Of a DNA stretch of 64,000 bases, positions 48,560 through 60,828 are shown one piece after another. A program made the translations under genes and the position numbers. Below the pieces are notes generated by a model. It was not told the origin of the DNA. It made no database searches and saw nothing but the letters and a program-made list of their open reading frames with translations. The stretch is from Pomphorhynchus laevis (Eukaryota; Acanthocephala; Palaeacanthocephala; Echinorhynchida; Pomphorhynchidae). The stretch lies in contig WNNJ02003240.1 in assembly GCA_012934845.2 (NCBI GenBank), positions 124,001 to 188,000 of the forward strand. The letters are read 5' to 3'. Position 1 is the first letter of the stretch, and each line of letters begins with the position of its first letter.

Positions 48560-50345
48560 AATGTTGATGCTGTCCACATCGGATGGTGCGGCTAATAGCA
48601 TTGAAACGTCAACTTTACTTCTTTGTTCGGCTGTCAAAAGCTGACAGACAAGAGAAGAGAGAGGAGCGATGGATTAGGACGTTTCCGGAAGAGGCCCCAG
48701 GAGTTAAGGATATCTGTGACAGAAAGATCCCTGCTCCTAAAGTCTCCCCAAGGCGGGATTGGCTGGGGTGATTGCGTGGCTCCATACTTATGTAGGGATA
48801 GTGACTCATTCATAACTTTATCAAGACATATTTTACCAATCCAACCCAAGGCGTTATCCTTCCAACAGACAAATGTCTCTTAAATATCTTCCAGAAGGAA
48901 GACTGAGCTAGATTAAGTGAAGCAATGCTTGCCCTATCCTTACTTAGTTGGAACCTAAATCTAGTGCTACAATATTCTTTCGTAAGACATTGCATGGCAG
49001 AAGCAGAGAGATTGGGAAGACGGGGCATGTATGCTAAGGTCTTGAGTTTTGTCGGAGTGGGACTGTAAATACGACCTTTATAGGTAGTCGAAAGTATCGC
49101 GGTAGCTTGCGAAGAGAGGTAGGAATTTAATTTGGTTAGACACTCATTTCCAATTCGAGGGAAGCGTTGAATAGCTGCCTGAAAAAATCCATTCTGATAG
49201 GATCAAAGTGGAATCTACGAAGCAGCGTATCCCTTTCTATCCGCCAACGAATTAAGTCATGAGAGGTGGACAGATGTTGTCGGGACTACTCCGTACAGAG
49301 GAGATTCAACAACCACCTCTTGTGTAGCAGCAGTAAGTCGAGGAGTGAATTCGTTGAAGTGCAGTGAGAGCTGGGGGATGGTGGTTTATGAATAAGATAG
49401 CCGCTCTTGCTCTGCGGAGTGCTGCATTAATCCAACGACTAGTTCTGTCAATTAAGTCACCAAGTACAATGTCATAACCGCTATCTATAATCCTATCCAG
49501 GAGGTCACGGTTCTTGTGGATCTCACCTGGACGGATGTAGGCATTGGCTAGACTGAGGCGTTTACCGTTCTTACAGAGTGATATAACTAAACAAGACAGG
49601 GCTGGACAAGAGAAGTTTAGCAAGAGGGAAGATCTTAAAGAGGATTTAACTAAGGTTAGAAGACCTTTAGATGAAGAGAAGTGAGTCGAGGTTATTTACT
49701 AAGTATGGTAGGAACATGTGCTTAAGGATAAATCTAGTAATGTCCTGGGGGAGACGGATAGGCCGCGTCTCCTGAAGGACTATAACATCTGCATTTCTAC
49801 CAGATAGAAGTCTAAGAGCAGAAGCACCTCCAAAATTCCACTGAAGGAATTCAATGAAAAAGGCTCACGTGAACTCTGCATTGTGCTAAGTTAGCTGGGT
49901 GGGATTGCCATAACCCTAGACGGAGCCAGGGACGGAAAGGTTACCCTTCCCACCACTAGCGCTATCCAAGGTTGGCACTTGATCACGGGAAATACCTTCA
50001 TCTCCCGATGAGGCTATGACTTTCGTATTTAGTAATCTCCCCACTTTGATTGGGCGTACGGTATGAGCTGATACCCCCTCTTCTTAGATTCGGCCATGGC
50101 AATAGGACTGACAATTTCAGGTGCTGTATACAGGAGAGAAAATTTCTGATTGATTAAATTCTCAATATGTTCTAGTATTGATTGTTTTTGCAAGTAAAAT
50201 AGCCGGATGATGTCCTTGTCGGACATCCTCGAGGAACTTACAGAGAAACTAGCAGTCTCTTTATTTACTTGGGAATAAGAGCACAATCTATCTCTGTATT
50301 TTTTGAAATCATCGCATTTACGGGACCAAGCGGGATTGTCCCAAT
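48560..50345 (-). mobile_element. Jockey/I-group-like LINE, 3'-truncated (copy 4)
   Basis: On the - strand: the end of ORF1 (NPAWSRKCDDFKKYRDRLC, near 50,330), start of the endonuclease (near 49,850), RLSLANAYIRPGEIHKNRDL and IVLGDLIDRTSRWINAALRR (49,560-49,430), linker with SIASLNLAQSSFWKIFK, and GATQSPQPIPPWGDFRSRDL near 48,780. It breaks off near 48,560, before the RT domain. It is more diverged from copy 3 than copy 2 is, with several frame breaks. Confidence 0.88.
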
Positions 50346-50799
50346 AATAATAATGGAACAACACTTTAGTATATGTAGCCCTCCAGATCCAAACTTTTTA
50401 TATGTCCGATAATCCACTTAATGTGGGTTCGTGTTATCGATATCATTTCTTTTATGTTGAACATCGCACATTTGGTGCGATGTTTAACATCGGAAATGAA
50501 ATTTTACTGCTTTGGAATTTAAGTATACGGTTTAACATTTGTATCGGGTACAGTACACCTTGAAGTATGATCATACCCGTTATGTAGTTTTCTCTTTAGT
50601 TTATGCATATATTATGATTTAAAAGTATTAATTAAAAGTATTCTTTGAATCCAAAAACAAATACTACCCATTGTTTCTTTATGTTGCCAGCATATTAAAA
50701 ATATTTTGTTTGCATGAGGATCACGAATGCCAATATATCTGAAGGTTCTGACAATATATAAACATCAGTCTTTAATAAGTTGAAAGTTTTTTAATGTGG
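50346..50799. other. Gene-free spacer
   Basis: A short palindrome acatcgcac-atttg-gtgcgatgt lies at about 50,462-50,484. Nothing else recognised. Confidence 0.4.
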
Positions 50800-51600
50800 C
50801 AAATGCACACAGACTGTGTGCTTACAAGCCCACAAAAGCGAAACAGATTAAAAAAGTTAATCGTTTAGTAGCATCGATTTTAGTTGCTCTTTGAAAAATT
50901 GGAGTGAGGATGATGATCGCAGATGATCAGGTAAGGAATTCCAACGGAGAGGAGCAGCGATATGTAGGGATTGACGTCCGAAGTTGGTTGATTGAAGAGG
51001 TACGTGTAGCAGAAGAGAAGCACAGAAACGTAGGTGAGTAGAAAGATAGCGAGATTCACTTAGAGTTGGCAGATAGAGATAAGGAGAATTACAATGGAGA
51101 AGGCGATAAGTTAGACAAAGCAGACGAAGACAAACGCGACGTTCAATACTTAGCCATCCAAGTTTTGATAAATAGGAAGTATATGATTGAATTTACGAAG
51201 TCGAAAAAGGATGCACACAGCAGTGTTAATGAGGAGCTGAAGAGGTTTAAGGGATGACTTTGAAGAGAAGACGAGAAGGCTAAGACAGCAATCAATACGT
51301 GGGAAAAGAAGGGAGGAGATAAGAGATTTACAAGAACTAAAATCTAGAGCATTTCTGACGAGACGAATATTACGGAGATTATTTGAAGACCTAGTTTTAT
51401 CACGAATGAAGGGATCGAGATTCAGATTATTGTCCAAGTGAACGCCTAGACATACTTGTTTATCTACAGCAGGAATAATTGTGGTCTGAAGATACAGAGA
51501 AGGAGGAAAAACAGAAACAGTGAAGGGTAAAATCCATAACACTTTAGATTTGGTAGGATTGTAGTCCAGATTATAGTTGTCCAAACGTTTATTGCAGTAT
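50800..51600 (-). mobile_element. Family-2 (CR1/L2-like) LINE, 3' part
   Basis: On the - strand, YNPTKSKVLWILPFTVS, LGVHLDNNLNLDPFIRDK and SCKSLISSLLFPRIDCCLSL match LNPDKSKIMWILP, FHFDNRLSLKPFVRDK and SCMTLISSLLFSRFDYCLSL of the 28-30 kb element. The 3'UTR motif (cttgtaagcacacag...tgtgtgcatttgccac on the - strand) lies near 50,800-50,835. It is 5'-truncated just after the catalytic region. Confidence 0.88.
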
Positions 51601-51810
51601 CAAATTTTATTATAAAATTTTTTGTAAAATTTTTATTGTAAAATTTTATTGCAGTATAAAATTTTATTGTAATCCTGATGATGATAGCAGTGTAAAATAA
51701 TTACAGCGTTCATTTCAAGAGAAATAGTTATATTATTACTGAGTAACGATTTAACATCGAACTACCCTTGTTTAAATTAATTATGACACTTAAATATTTG
51801 CGCCAAAACA

Positions 51811-54800
51811 AAAATGAGTAAATTTAGCATGTCGGAGCGTTCAAAGAACTCAATGAAAACTAATTTTCCTGCCAATGCAATAAACGAGGTAAGTGGAGAT
51901 TTAGCTTCTCTTGAATATATTCCGGAGGGTGAACTTTCCCCGGTACCAAAATTATCCAACCTGGTGATTATCAGACTTTTGGTGCCTCTGGAAAGGCAGA
52001 ACATGTTCAATGTTTTTATAAGAGGCTTTGCCCGTCGATTTAAAAAAAAAGATATTGTTCAATGCGATTAAATATTATGAATCTGAGATTAAAATCTCAT
52101 TCTGCACTCCTGATCTCGCAATGTCGTACGTCGACTACTTTAAAAAAGAGCATTCGGAACAAGGTATAATTGCTTCCAAACCAATCCAGGCAACAATAAA
52201 GATAAATAATATGCCCACATACATTTCAGAAGAAGATATATCAGCCCTAGAAACTGATTACAAAATCTCTAACGTGCGCTTTATAAAAGGGATTAAAGGC
52301 TTCCCCATTCCCGTGGCGTTTTGCAATGCCCCGGTTGATGAAGCACTAAAACTATCGATTTCGACATGCAATCCTTTTATGGGGTATAATTTGAGATTTT
52401 CAATAATCGAAACCGACTCACTAACGTACCCTCACTGCAACAATTGTCATCAGTGGGGGCATTGATCCACTGGATGTTCTTTACCACATAAGTGCGGCGT
52501 GTGTGGTACAACTGTTATACATCCTGAGAAGTGCGAAAGTAAGCAATTTTGCGCAAACTGCGGTGGTGAGCACCCCGCAGGGTCAAAAAAGTGTAAAATC
52601 TTTAAGGCGTTCCAAAAGAGACACAGGGGTGTGACAGCAAAACCGACTAGCTTCGTGGAAGCTGTCTCGTCTAACAAGAAAGACGACAGGATGCCGGACA
52701 CGGAAATTCTTAAACTTATTGAAATGCAGCATCAGGCATCAATGATTCAACTTGAAAAATTGGTCCAAAAATTGGTGGGTCAATTAGCGGAATCCTTCCG
52801 TTCTCCTCCTTCTGGGAAGACCAACAATATTAAGAAGCCACCAAAATCTAAGAAACGAAACGGGTCAGCGCTGAGCATAGCCGATCTGAAGCTTGCTCGG
52901 AAGGATTCGATCTGGGCTATGGCTAACGAGGGAAATGAAGATATCGCCCGTGGGCAAGCGACTCCATTTGTCGTGACGGGAAGCGGTAAAGGCGACCTTT
53001 CCGCCTCTAGTTGCGACTAGGTGGAGGGCGTCCCACTTCGGTAACACTTACGCAATGGGAAGTAATCAAGGACCTTTTTCACTGAATATCCTTCAGTGGA
53101 ATTCGGGAGGTGCTTCCGCCCTTAGCCTTCTATCTGGTAGAGATGCAGATGTTATAGTCCTTCAGGAGACGCGGTCTATCCGTCTCCCCCAGGATATTAC
53201 TCGATTTATCCCTAAGCACATATACACCCACTTTACTCCTTACATAACCCCCTCACTCCTCTTCATCACAAGGTCTTTTAACCCTAGTAAAAAGCTCCTT
53301 AAGATCATCCCTCCTATTAAACTACTCTTGTCCAGCCCTATCTTGTTTAGCTATATCACTTTGTAAGAACGGTAAGCGTATAAGCATAGCCAATGTCTAT
53401 ATTCGGCCAGGAGAAATTCACAAGAACCGTGACCTCCTGGATCAAATATTGGGGAGCGGTTATGACATGTTACTTGGTGACTTCAACGACAGAACTGGTT
53501 GTTGGATTTATGCAGCACTCCGCAGAGCAAGGATCGACTATCTTATTCATAAACCACCTTCCCCAACCTTTCATTGCTCTACAACAAATTCTCTCCTCGA
53601 CATATTACTGCTACATAAGATGTGGTTGTTGAAACCCATTTGCACCGAGCAGTCGCGTCAACAACAGACCACCTCTCATGACCTAATTCGCTGGCGGCTA
53701 GAGGATGATACGTTGCTTAGAAGAAGGTTTCACTTTGATCCTATTAGAGTGGCCTTCTTTCAGGCAGCTATCCAACTCTTCCCCAGAATTGGAATTGAGA
53801 GTTTGACCGAATTTAATTCCTACCTCTCATCGCAAGCTACCGCGATCCTTTCGACTACCTATAAAGGTCGAATATACAATCCTACTCCAACAAAGCTCAA
53901 GGTCCTAGCTAAAATGTTACACCTTCCCAATCTCTCTGTTTCCGCCAGACATATCCTCTCGAATGAATATTGGAGCTCTAGATATAGGCTCCAGTTGAGC
54001 AGGGATAGGGCAAGCATTGCTTACCAAAACCCTTCTCAGGCTTCCTTCTGGAAGATATTCAAGAAGGAGAAGTTTGTTTGCTGGAAGGATAGAGCCTTGG
54101 TTTGGATTGGTAGCATAGGCCTTGACAAAGTTTTAGAGGAGTCACTTTCCTTACATAATTATGGAGCCACTCATTCTCCCCAACCAATCCCGCCTTGGTG
54201 TGACTTCAGGAGTAGGGACTTATCTGTTACAGATATCCTTAACTCCTGGGGACCACTCCCGGGCACCTCCAAATCCCACGCGCCACTCACCACTCGTGTC
54301 TGTCAGCTTTTGACATACAGTCAGAGAAAGGAGGTCGCCATCACAATGCTATTAGCCTCCCCGTCTGACATAGCGGAAATCAACATCAGCCGTCGAGTTT
54401 TTTTACCTAAAAAGAGATTAATCACTTGTCCTAAAGATCTGCGGCCCATCTCGATTCAAAACGCCCTCATATCCATCTACGAGAAAGCGCTTGCGCGTAG
54501 AATCCGCGTTCATTTATGTAGGCGTAATTTGATCCCACCGAGTTTTCATGGGTTTGTCAAAGAGCGCTCGGTCCATTCAGCAATTGGTGAAGTGCATCAG
54601 TTTTGTCAGGATAATAGTCATCAGCTTGCTGTGGCTGTTTTTCTTGATTTTTCAGCTGCATTTGACCGGATCTCCATTCCCTTCGTTATCTCCTCTCTCA
54701 GGTCCCTCGGGTTGCCTGCGAGAATTGTTAACATAGTGGAGATATTGTTGTACACCAAGCGGTTCTACTATGAAGACGACCCTGATGCGCGTCAGTACTA

Positions 54801-55640
54801 CCCTATTACAGGTGTACCTCAAGGATCCCCACTTTCTCCTATCTTATATCTTGCTGCATCCATTGTATTATTCAAGAATTTTAAACGTGATCAACATCTA
54901 GTGGTATATGCTAATGATACCACAGCCTTGTTCTCTGGACGCAGGTGCAAAGATGTAATCTCTGACATCAGCCGTTTCTTTTTAAGATTAAAAGATCAGT
55001 TGCCCCATCCAATCTTATTTTAAACTCCTCTAAATCACAGGTGGTTGTCTTTAATGGCGTTCCTGCCACCAAAAAGAAACTTAAGAGACTAGCACTCTCT
55101 ACACTCTCCTCCATTTTGCAGCATCAACCACTCCCCATCTTCACGAGTCGAGTAAAATATCTGGGGTTCACCGTTACGGTGAATTGGTCGGCGAAAGCTG
55201 ACCTGGATAGACTTAAACGTATCCTGAAGAAAGCTAGGTGGGCTCTGAAACGGGCCCAGCATCTGTCATTGAATGGGATAACCCAAGTGCGCCTCTGGGG
55301 TACTTGGGCTATCTCGGGATTAGTCTTCTTCTCACGAGGACGTCCCCCAGAACAAAGACTAAGGTTTCTCAAGCTCCTCATCTCGAGATTACCAACCATA
55401 GTCCGCCTTGACTGGACTCTTAGGTGTGTGAGAGACCCCGAATGGTTCAGTCAGAGGGCGGCGCGCTGGTGCGGCCGAGGGGCTCAGATCCCTCTGGACC
55501 TGAGGCCGTGAATATAAGTTGAAGATTTCAAAATACACGTCGTGAACAGCTTCTATTTAAAGTTGTCTTTTGCATGTTTTTGTTTCTTAAGTTTTTATCA
55601 GTTATATAGTTATTAATAAAACCCTTACTTACTTACTTAA
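51811..55640 (+). mobile_element. Jockey/I-group-like LINE, nearly full length (copy 3)
   Basis: This is the best-preserved member. ORF1 (51,814-53,020) has two breaks: a frame change at an A-run near 52,045 and a TGA at 52,463 within the first zinc knuckle. It carries CCHC-like knuckles. ORF2 starts at 53,055 (LNILQWNSGGASALSLLSGR and LQETR, AP endonuclease), changes frame near 53,300, and is then open from 53,449 to 55,023. That stretch includes DLRPISIQNALISIYEKAL, FLDFSAAFDRISIPF and ITGVPQGSPLSPILYL. The catalytic motif reads VVYANDTT where YADD is expected. The C-terminal part is 55,041-55,511. The 3'UTR ends aataaaaccc(ttac)n at about 55,640. No RNase H is seen. Confidence 0.93.
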
Positions 55641-55796
55641 TATTTACGCTAGACTCGTCTTAGTGCAAGTCCAGTCTAATACTTGTCTTAATATATTATA
55701 AATTGTTCTAAATATCGCTATAACAACTTAAATTTTCATATATACCACTTATATTATAGTATCAACCTTTAATAATGTATTAGCAATCATTTGTAG

Positions 55797-55936
55797 CCAG
55801 CTTTGGCTCCCGGACCGCAGTGTCAAGTGAATTTTCGCATCAGCAATTTATAGAAAAAATGCATGAATTTGGAATACTGCGAGAAATTCAGTGCCCTCGT
55901 AATCAACGAATACGCATTTGTGACTTATTTAGATAA
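55797..55936 (+). CDS. Candidate last coding exon of an unrecognised gene
   Basis: After an acceptor-like catttgtag at 55,796, an open frame of 46 codons reads SFGSRTAVSSEFSHQQFIEK and continues to a TAA at 55,934-55,936; AATAAA-like strings follow near 55,995. Base composition is richer in G+C than its surroundings. I do not recognise the protein. It could equally be a piece of an unknown repeat. If real, its upstream exons would lie left of the LINE at 51.8-55.6 kb or be lost. Confidence 0.3.
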
Positions 55937-58563
55937 TTACTTGAAGGTTCATAAACTAGCATATGTACACAAGCATACCTTGTTCAGCTAGGATTTTTAA
56001 TAAATAATATGATGCAATATTTAGCGATATGAGATCATGTAAAATATATTATATAGTTTAAAATATGCCTACTCTATTATAGATGTACGTAGTTAAACGG
56101 TTCGGAATTTATTTGAATATTTTATAGTATTAAATATTATTTAATAGGCACTTTAACTTCGATTATATCAAGATTCACTTAATATTTCACCCACGATAAC
56201 ACACCTATAAAGATATTTAAGAAATCTGTTCTACCTTGTATATCATGTCAGCTCTGTATGAGCTATCGCAATTGCTATGAGACAGAAGTAGTCTTTCTTG
56301 TATAAACTTACCTCTTTAATCAACCAATCAAGCTCACTTTTTAAGATTTTGCAAATAATATTTGCAGTGCATTGTAAAACATTTGTATTGTAATGTAGTT
56401 GCATACAATATTTGTTGCATTTTCGTTCATTAGCAAATAGTATTTTTATTCTAAAAAAGATATAAAAAGATTTAATAATAAAAAGATTTTCATTATTTTA
56501 TTAAATCTCTTTTTAGTAAATCTATTATATTATAAATATATATAATGTAAAATGTAAATATTATAATCGTAATATTTTTGCATGAGCATTCATGCATACC
56601 ATATAATATAAAATATAATACATTAAATAATGAAATTTTAAGAATTGCAACAATATGTAATGATATTGGCTTTCTTTAAAATCATTTGAATATTTTAATA
56701 GATACATATTTTAAACTAGGTTACTATAAAAATAACATCAAGCAGAAAATAGTAAAATATATAAATCAACACAATAATATAAAGAATAAATTTAAACTCT
56801 TAAGTGGCAAATTTTTATGGATGAATAATAAATAATATACTTTGCATTAGAATAAGATACTAGATAGTTATTTCAGAGGAAATACATCATTAGCATGTAT
56901 TTGGCCCCGCTGCTATGTTGGGTAGAGGAGTTAGGGGCCGAAACCTGATAACATAGCAGTTCCTCCTGATGACCTCTAATTCTTATTCTGATACAACGTA
57001 TGTTATTTATTAGTCAATTCATAAAAATTGACTTTTATTTTAAATTTCAATTTTTTATTTTAACTTGATTTAAATTATAGAAAATCTAAAAACAATTATT
57101 AATTTTATTATTTAATTATTAAATTTTGATTTAGCATTATTATGTTTTGTTTATTTTATAATTATATTAAATACGTAGACTCAGTTAGCTGATTTGATTT
57201 AGTAAAATTACCTGTTTTAATGCCTTCAAAATACAGATCAATCTAACTTAATGTAATTGTATAAAGTCACATCATATAAAGCTACATTATTAATTCAAGT
57301 TAATAATTTCGTATGAACTAGTATTAAATCAATTCATAACTGCTTGAAATAAAAGGCTTGATTACAAATATTTAGAAAATTCAAAACAAAATATTTTTGT
57401 TCAGTAAACACGTATCATTGAGCTTATTATTTAACGCTTTGTTAAACTGCTAAAGGAAACCATCAAATATTTTGAGGATGAAAATAACATTTTTATCAAT
57501 AAATGATTAAAATTTCCATTTCCTTTAAAAATCAATTTATTCAAAAAAGTGTGAAGAGCACGCATGTTATTTAATTATCTATAAATTGATGAATTTCTTG
57601 ATACTAAAGTCCCTGGGTGAGATACTATATTTCAACAGGATCCTATACAGCTACGTGATCGATAATTTTAATTGCTTAAATATCAGGAGTTCATCGCAAG
57701 ATGTATTTCGTGCTAGTCGTTTATCCCTAAGTAATCTAATGTTCACTGGAGATCATTGGGTAGAATAGGTAACGAGAAAATTCATGTGTTGTTATCATTT
57801 ATCTTGACTTAAATCGTGATCTTGAGTGTTCCTCATCACATGTTAATACATATTTTGAAAACTTATAGCATTAAAAACTCAAAGTTAGCAAACTTTGAGT
57901 TTGCTAACTGATGATTGATCGATTTAAGTTTGCTAACAGATATAAACAGGTTTTGATTATTAAACGAAAATTTATATTTTTAACTTGTTAGCAATAACAT
58001 AATTTTTAAGTTTTTTTTGTTGTCAATAAATATTAAAATAATATAATGTTTCTGTAATCATGGTTTGTAATTTTTCATTTTTTGATGATAAATCGAGCTT
58101 AATTTAAATAATTTGATTAGCACAAGATTCTATAATCTACAAATGAAACATTATAATTTGGGAAGAGAGCATGTACTGAAAGACATTAGATTATACTAGC
58201 ACTTTGTGATGCTACATTCTAAAGCGGATCATTTGCACGTAATTACCGTGTTGCTCACAAAAAATACGTTTGATCCCATTTTTATCATAATGCTATATGT
58301 ACACAGGAAAATATTGGTAAATACGTTGATTTTTTCATAGGGCTTATCAACTCATAGATAAAGCCGTAAAATACATGAGTGAAATAGCTATGATAGATCA
58401 TTTTCACTAACGCAATTAGAGAATTAGTGATTTTTTTTATTGTATCACATAAGTTTGGTCATAACGACATATATTCGACAGTGATCTAGTGACCTACCAA
58501 CGCAAACAGCAAAATAAAAAGACTGGAAACCAAGTGATAAAAATCAAACTAGACTGTTAAAAT
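55937..58563. other. Gene-free AT-rich region upstream of the intermediate filament gene
   Basis: Contains the stem-loop repeat at 56,886-56,997, a stretch at 57,090-57,200 resembling 705-800, and a small palindrome (ctcaaagttagcaaactttgag) near 57,880. No further gene is seen; the proximal promoter of the filament gene cannot be pinpointed. Confidence 0.45.
56886..56997 (+). repeat. Dispersed repeat with stem-loop, copy 2
   Basis: Partner of 2,360-2,475. Here ctgctatgtt (about 56,910) and aacatagcag (about 56,950) form a perfect 10-bp stem around a G-rich ~30-base loop, and tttggcccc can pair with aggggcc. It is not a recognised RNA. Confidence 0.4.
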
Positions 58564-60003
58564 ATGTCTATGATGACATCTTATAAAGCTGCCGTGTCAA
58601 ATAGAAATATTACGAATAGGGCAAGAAGTAATCGAGGCTATACTAGTCACATTTCCGGACGACCATCATCATGTGTCGTTCAAAGCTTGTCCAGCACATT
58701 TCGGTCATCCAATCAAATGACCGACTCGAATGGATACGGTATCCCAATGAAGCCAAATTCTCATACTTCATTACAGGAATCAATTCGTAACAATGACAAA
58801 CGCGAGCTAGGCCAACTGAACGATAAATTCGCAAATTATGTTGAAAAAGTTCGTTTTCTTGAAGCTCAGAATAAGAAACTTCTATTGGAATTAGAAGCCA
58901 TAAAGAAGATTGGCAAATGTGGAGAGTCCGTTAGAAATATGTTCACTGTCGAGGAAAGTGCACTTAACGAAGCTATAGAACAAGGTAGAAAAGAAGCCGA
59001 GGATGTTAGTAAAGCTGCTGATTTATTGAGCAATCAATGTGACGATATGAGAGCAAAACTAGAAAATGCGAAAGAAATAAGACAGCTATCTTCTAAAAGA
59101 GTATCTGATATTAGTAGCGAGCTCGCAAAGAATGAAAGTGAAGTTGAGTTACTTAAAAGACGTTTAGATGATATTCACTACGAGAAAGAAATATATCGTA
59201 AGGAAATAGATCGAGTTTTACATCAAATTGATCAATTACAATCTGACATTCAGTCTGAAGTGTTTACCAAAAGCTGCCTCGACACTGAGCGTCTTGCCAT
59301 TGAACAGGAAATTGAAATATTAAACCAAGAACGATCACAGCTATTTGACGACTTTGACAATCAATTGGAGACAATGCTTAACAATTCCGCAAGTAGTGTA
59401 TTTAAAGGAGAACTCGCAACTGCAATTCGAGAAATCAGGTCCAATTACGAACAGAGTATTGATGATCATAAAACATCTTTACACAATAAATACATACGAC
59501 ATTGCAATGAACTGGTTATAAGAAGTCAACCGTCTATTACTAAATCACAGAGTAAATCGTCCGAGAAAACAAATATAGAAAAGCTACGAGAAAATCTTGA
59601 GTCTACAAGAGCTGATCAAGCGCGTCTTCATTCGCAACATCAAGAACTAAATCTGCGTATTGCTGAAATACGGGCAGCTATTGAGAAAGAGAACAATGAT
59701 TTCCAAAATGCGTCCACTTCAAACAATGAAATGATAGCTGAATTGAAATCAAAAATAGAACAACGAAAACGTGATCTACAAACGGCGAGTGAATGCAATT
59801 GTTCAATGCAGGAAGAAATCAAACGCTACAGAGAATTGCTGGATGGAAATGATGGATTAGGACCGGTTATTGATCAAATTGGTAAACTACGATTAAAATC
59901 AGAATTAATGAAATCTTCAGAGGGAACAATTGCTGATGGTACAAGTAGTAGTCATTCGATTACCGTGTCTCAGTACAGCACTGTGTTTGGGGTTAGCCAA
60001 TAA
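58564..60003 (+). CDS. Cytoplasmic-type intermediate filament protein
   Basis: Intermediate filament proteins form coiled-coil dimers that assemble into cytoskeletal filaments. The 479-residue product has a Ser/Arg-rich head (1-80), the helix-initiation motif [19 protein letters not shown] (85-103), a heptad-rich rod, and the helix-termination motif [14 protein letters not shown] (417-430). A short 49-residue Ser/Thr-rich tail follows. The rod of about 350 residues is the long form shared by lamins and protostome filaments. [14 protein letters not shown] is the cytoplasmic rather than the lamin version. There is no lamin-tail (Ig-like) domain, no obvious nuclear-localisation signal and no CaaX end. 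An in-frame TAA six bases before the ATG fixes the start. There is no intron. AATAAA overlaps the stop. Confidence 0.93.
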   Translation: MSMMTSYKAAVSNRNITNRARSNRGYTSHISGRPSSCVVQSLSSTFRSSNQMTDSNGYGIPMKPNSHTSLQESIRNNDKRELGQLNDKFANYVEKVRFLEAQNKKLLLELEAIKKIGKCGESVRNMFTVEESALNEAIEQGRKEAEDVSKAADLLSNQCDDMRAKLENAKEIRQLSSKRVSDISSELAKNESEVELLKRRLDDIHYEKEIYRKEIDRVLHQIDQLQSDIQSEVFTKSCLDTERLAIEQEIEILNQERSQLFDDFDNQLETMLNNSASSVFKGELATAIREIRSNYEQSIDDHKTSLHNKYIRHCNELVIRSQPSITKSQSKSSEKTNIEKLRENLESTRADQARLHSQHQELNLRIAEIRAAIEKENNDFQNASTSNNEMIAELKSKIEQRKRDLQTASECNCSMQEEIKRYRELLDGNDGLGPVIDQIGKLRLKSELMKSSEGTIADGTSSSHSITVSQYSTVFGVSQ

Positions 60004-60828
60004 ACTCTTTTAATTCATTATTTGAAAATTACAAGTCATTGTAAAGTAGAGTTAAAACAAAGCTAATTTTCTTTAAAAAATTATAAAATTTATGTAAAAA
60101 TTTTATAATTTTTCTTTTAACCTATTTACAATTTATAAAATTAATTTGATTATTAGTTTACATTTAGTATTGACACATTCCTTTAAATTTAACCATAAGG
60201 ATAACAGAGAACAAAACGATTATACAAGAATTTTTTCTACCAAAACTCATCGGACATTTTTACATAGGACGGATAATTAAATTCATAATAATGTCGAGTG
60301 AGTACAATTCAAACAAGTACAACACATATGGGAAACGAGATTAAAATCTAAGTTTTCAATCTTAATCATGGAAGAATGTCGTAGTATCGTGCACAAAAAC
60401 AATTAAGACGTTTTGATAACTAAAATGTTATCAAACAGTAGCTGATATCAAAATCCAACGATGGCTTGCATGTCGTAATATATGCAAATATTTGGAAATT
60501 TAATAAAATGCTTCGATAATGCTTCACAAAATTTTATGCAAAAGTGAATGGATTGAATGCAAAAGTGATTGGAAAGAATGCAAAGGCGAAAAAATTGAAT
60601 CTTATTGAAACAATGAATGTAAAATAGTTGTCGAATAACTGCAAAGAAATTAATCCTTAAAAATAATTTTAAAGAATTCACAATTTTGTTATCACATGAG
60701 TAGATCGTAATTACTAAAGCAAAATATAATTTATTTCATTTACAAAATTACCAAAATAAATTATAAAAATTAATCTTTGATTTTATTCAAAAAAGATAAA
60801 TGACAACAAATCAAAAATAATGAATTTT
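60004..60828. other. AT-rich spacer between convergent genes
   Basis: Lies between the filament gene (+) and the cysteine-rich membrane protein (-), so it holds both 3'UTRs. A loosely repeated tgcaaa.g.gaa.g string occurs at 60,540-60,590. No gene is seen. Confidence 0.5.
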
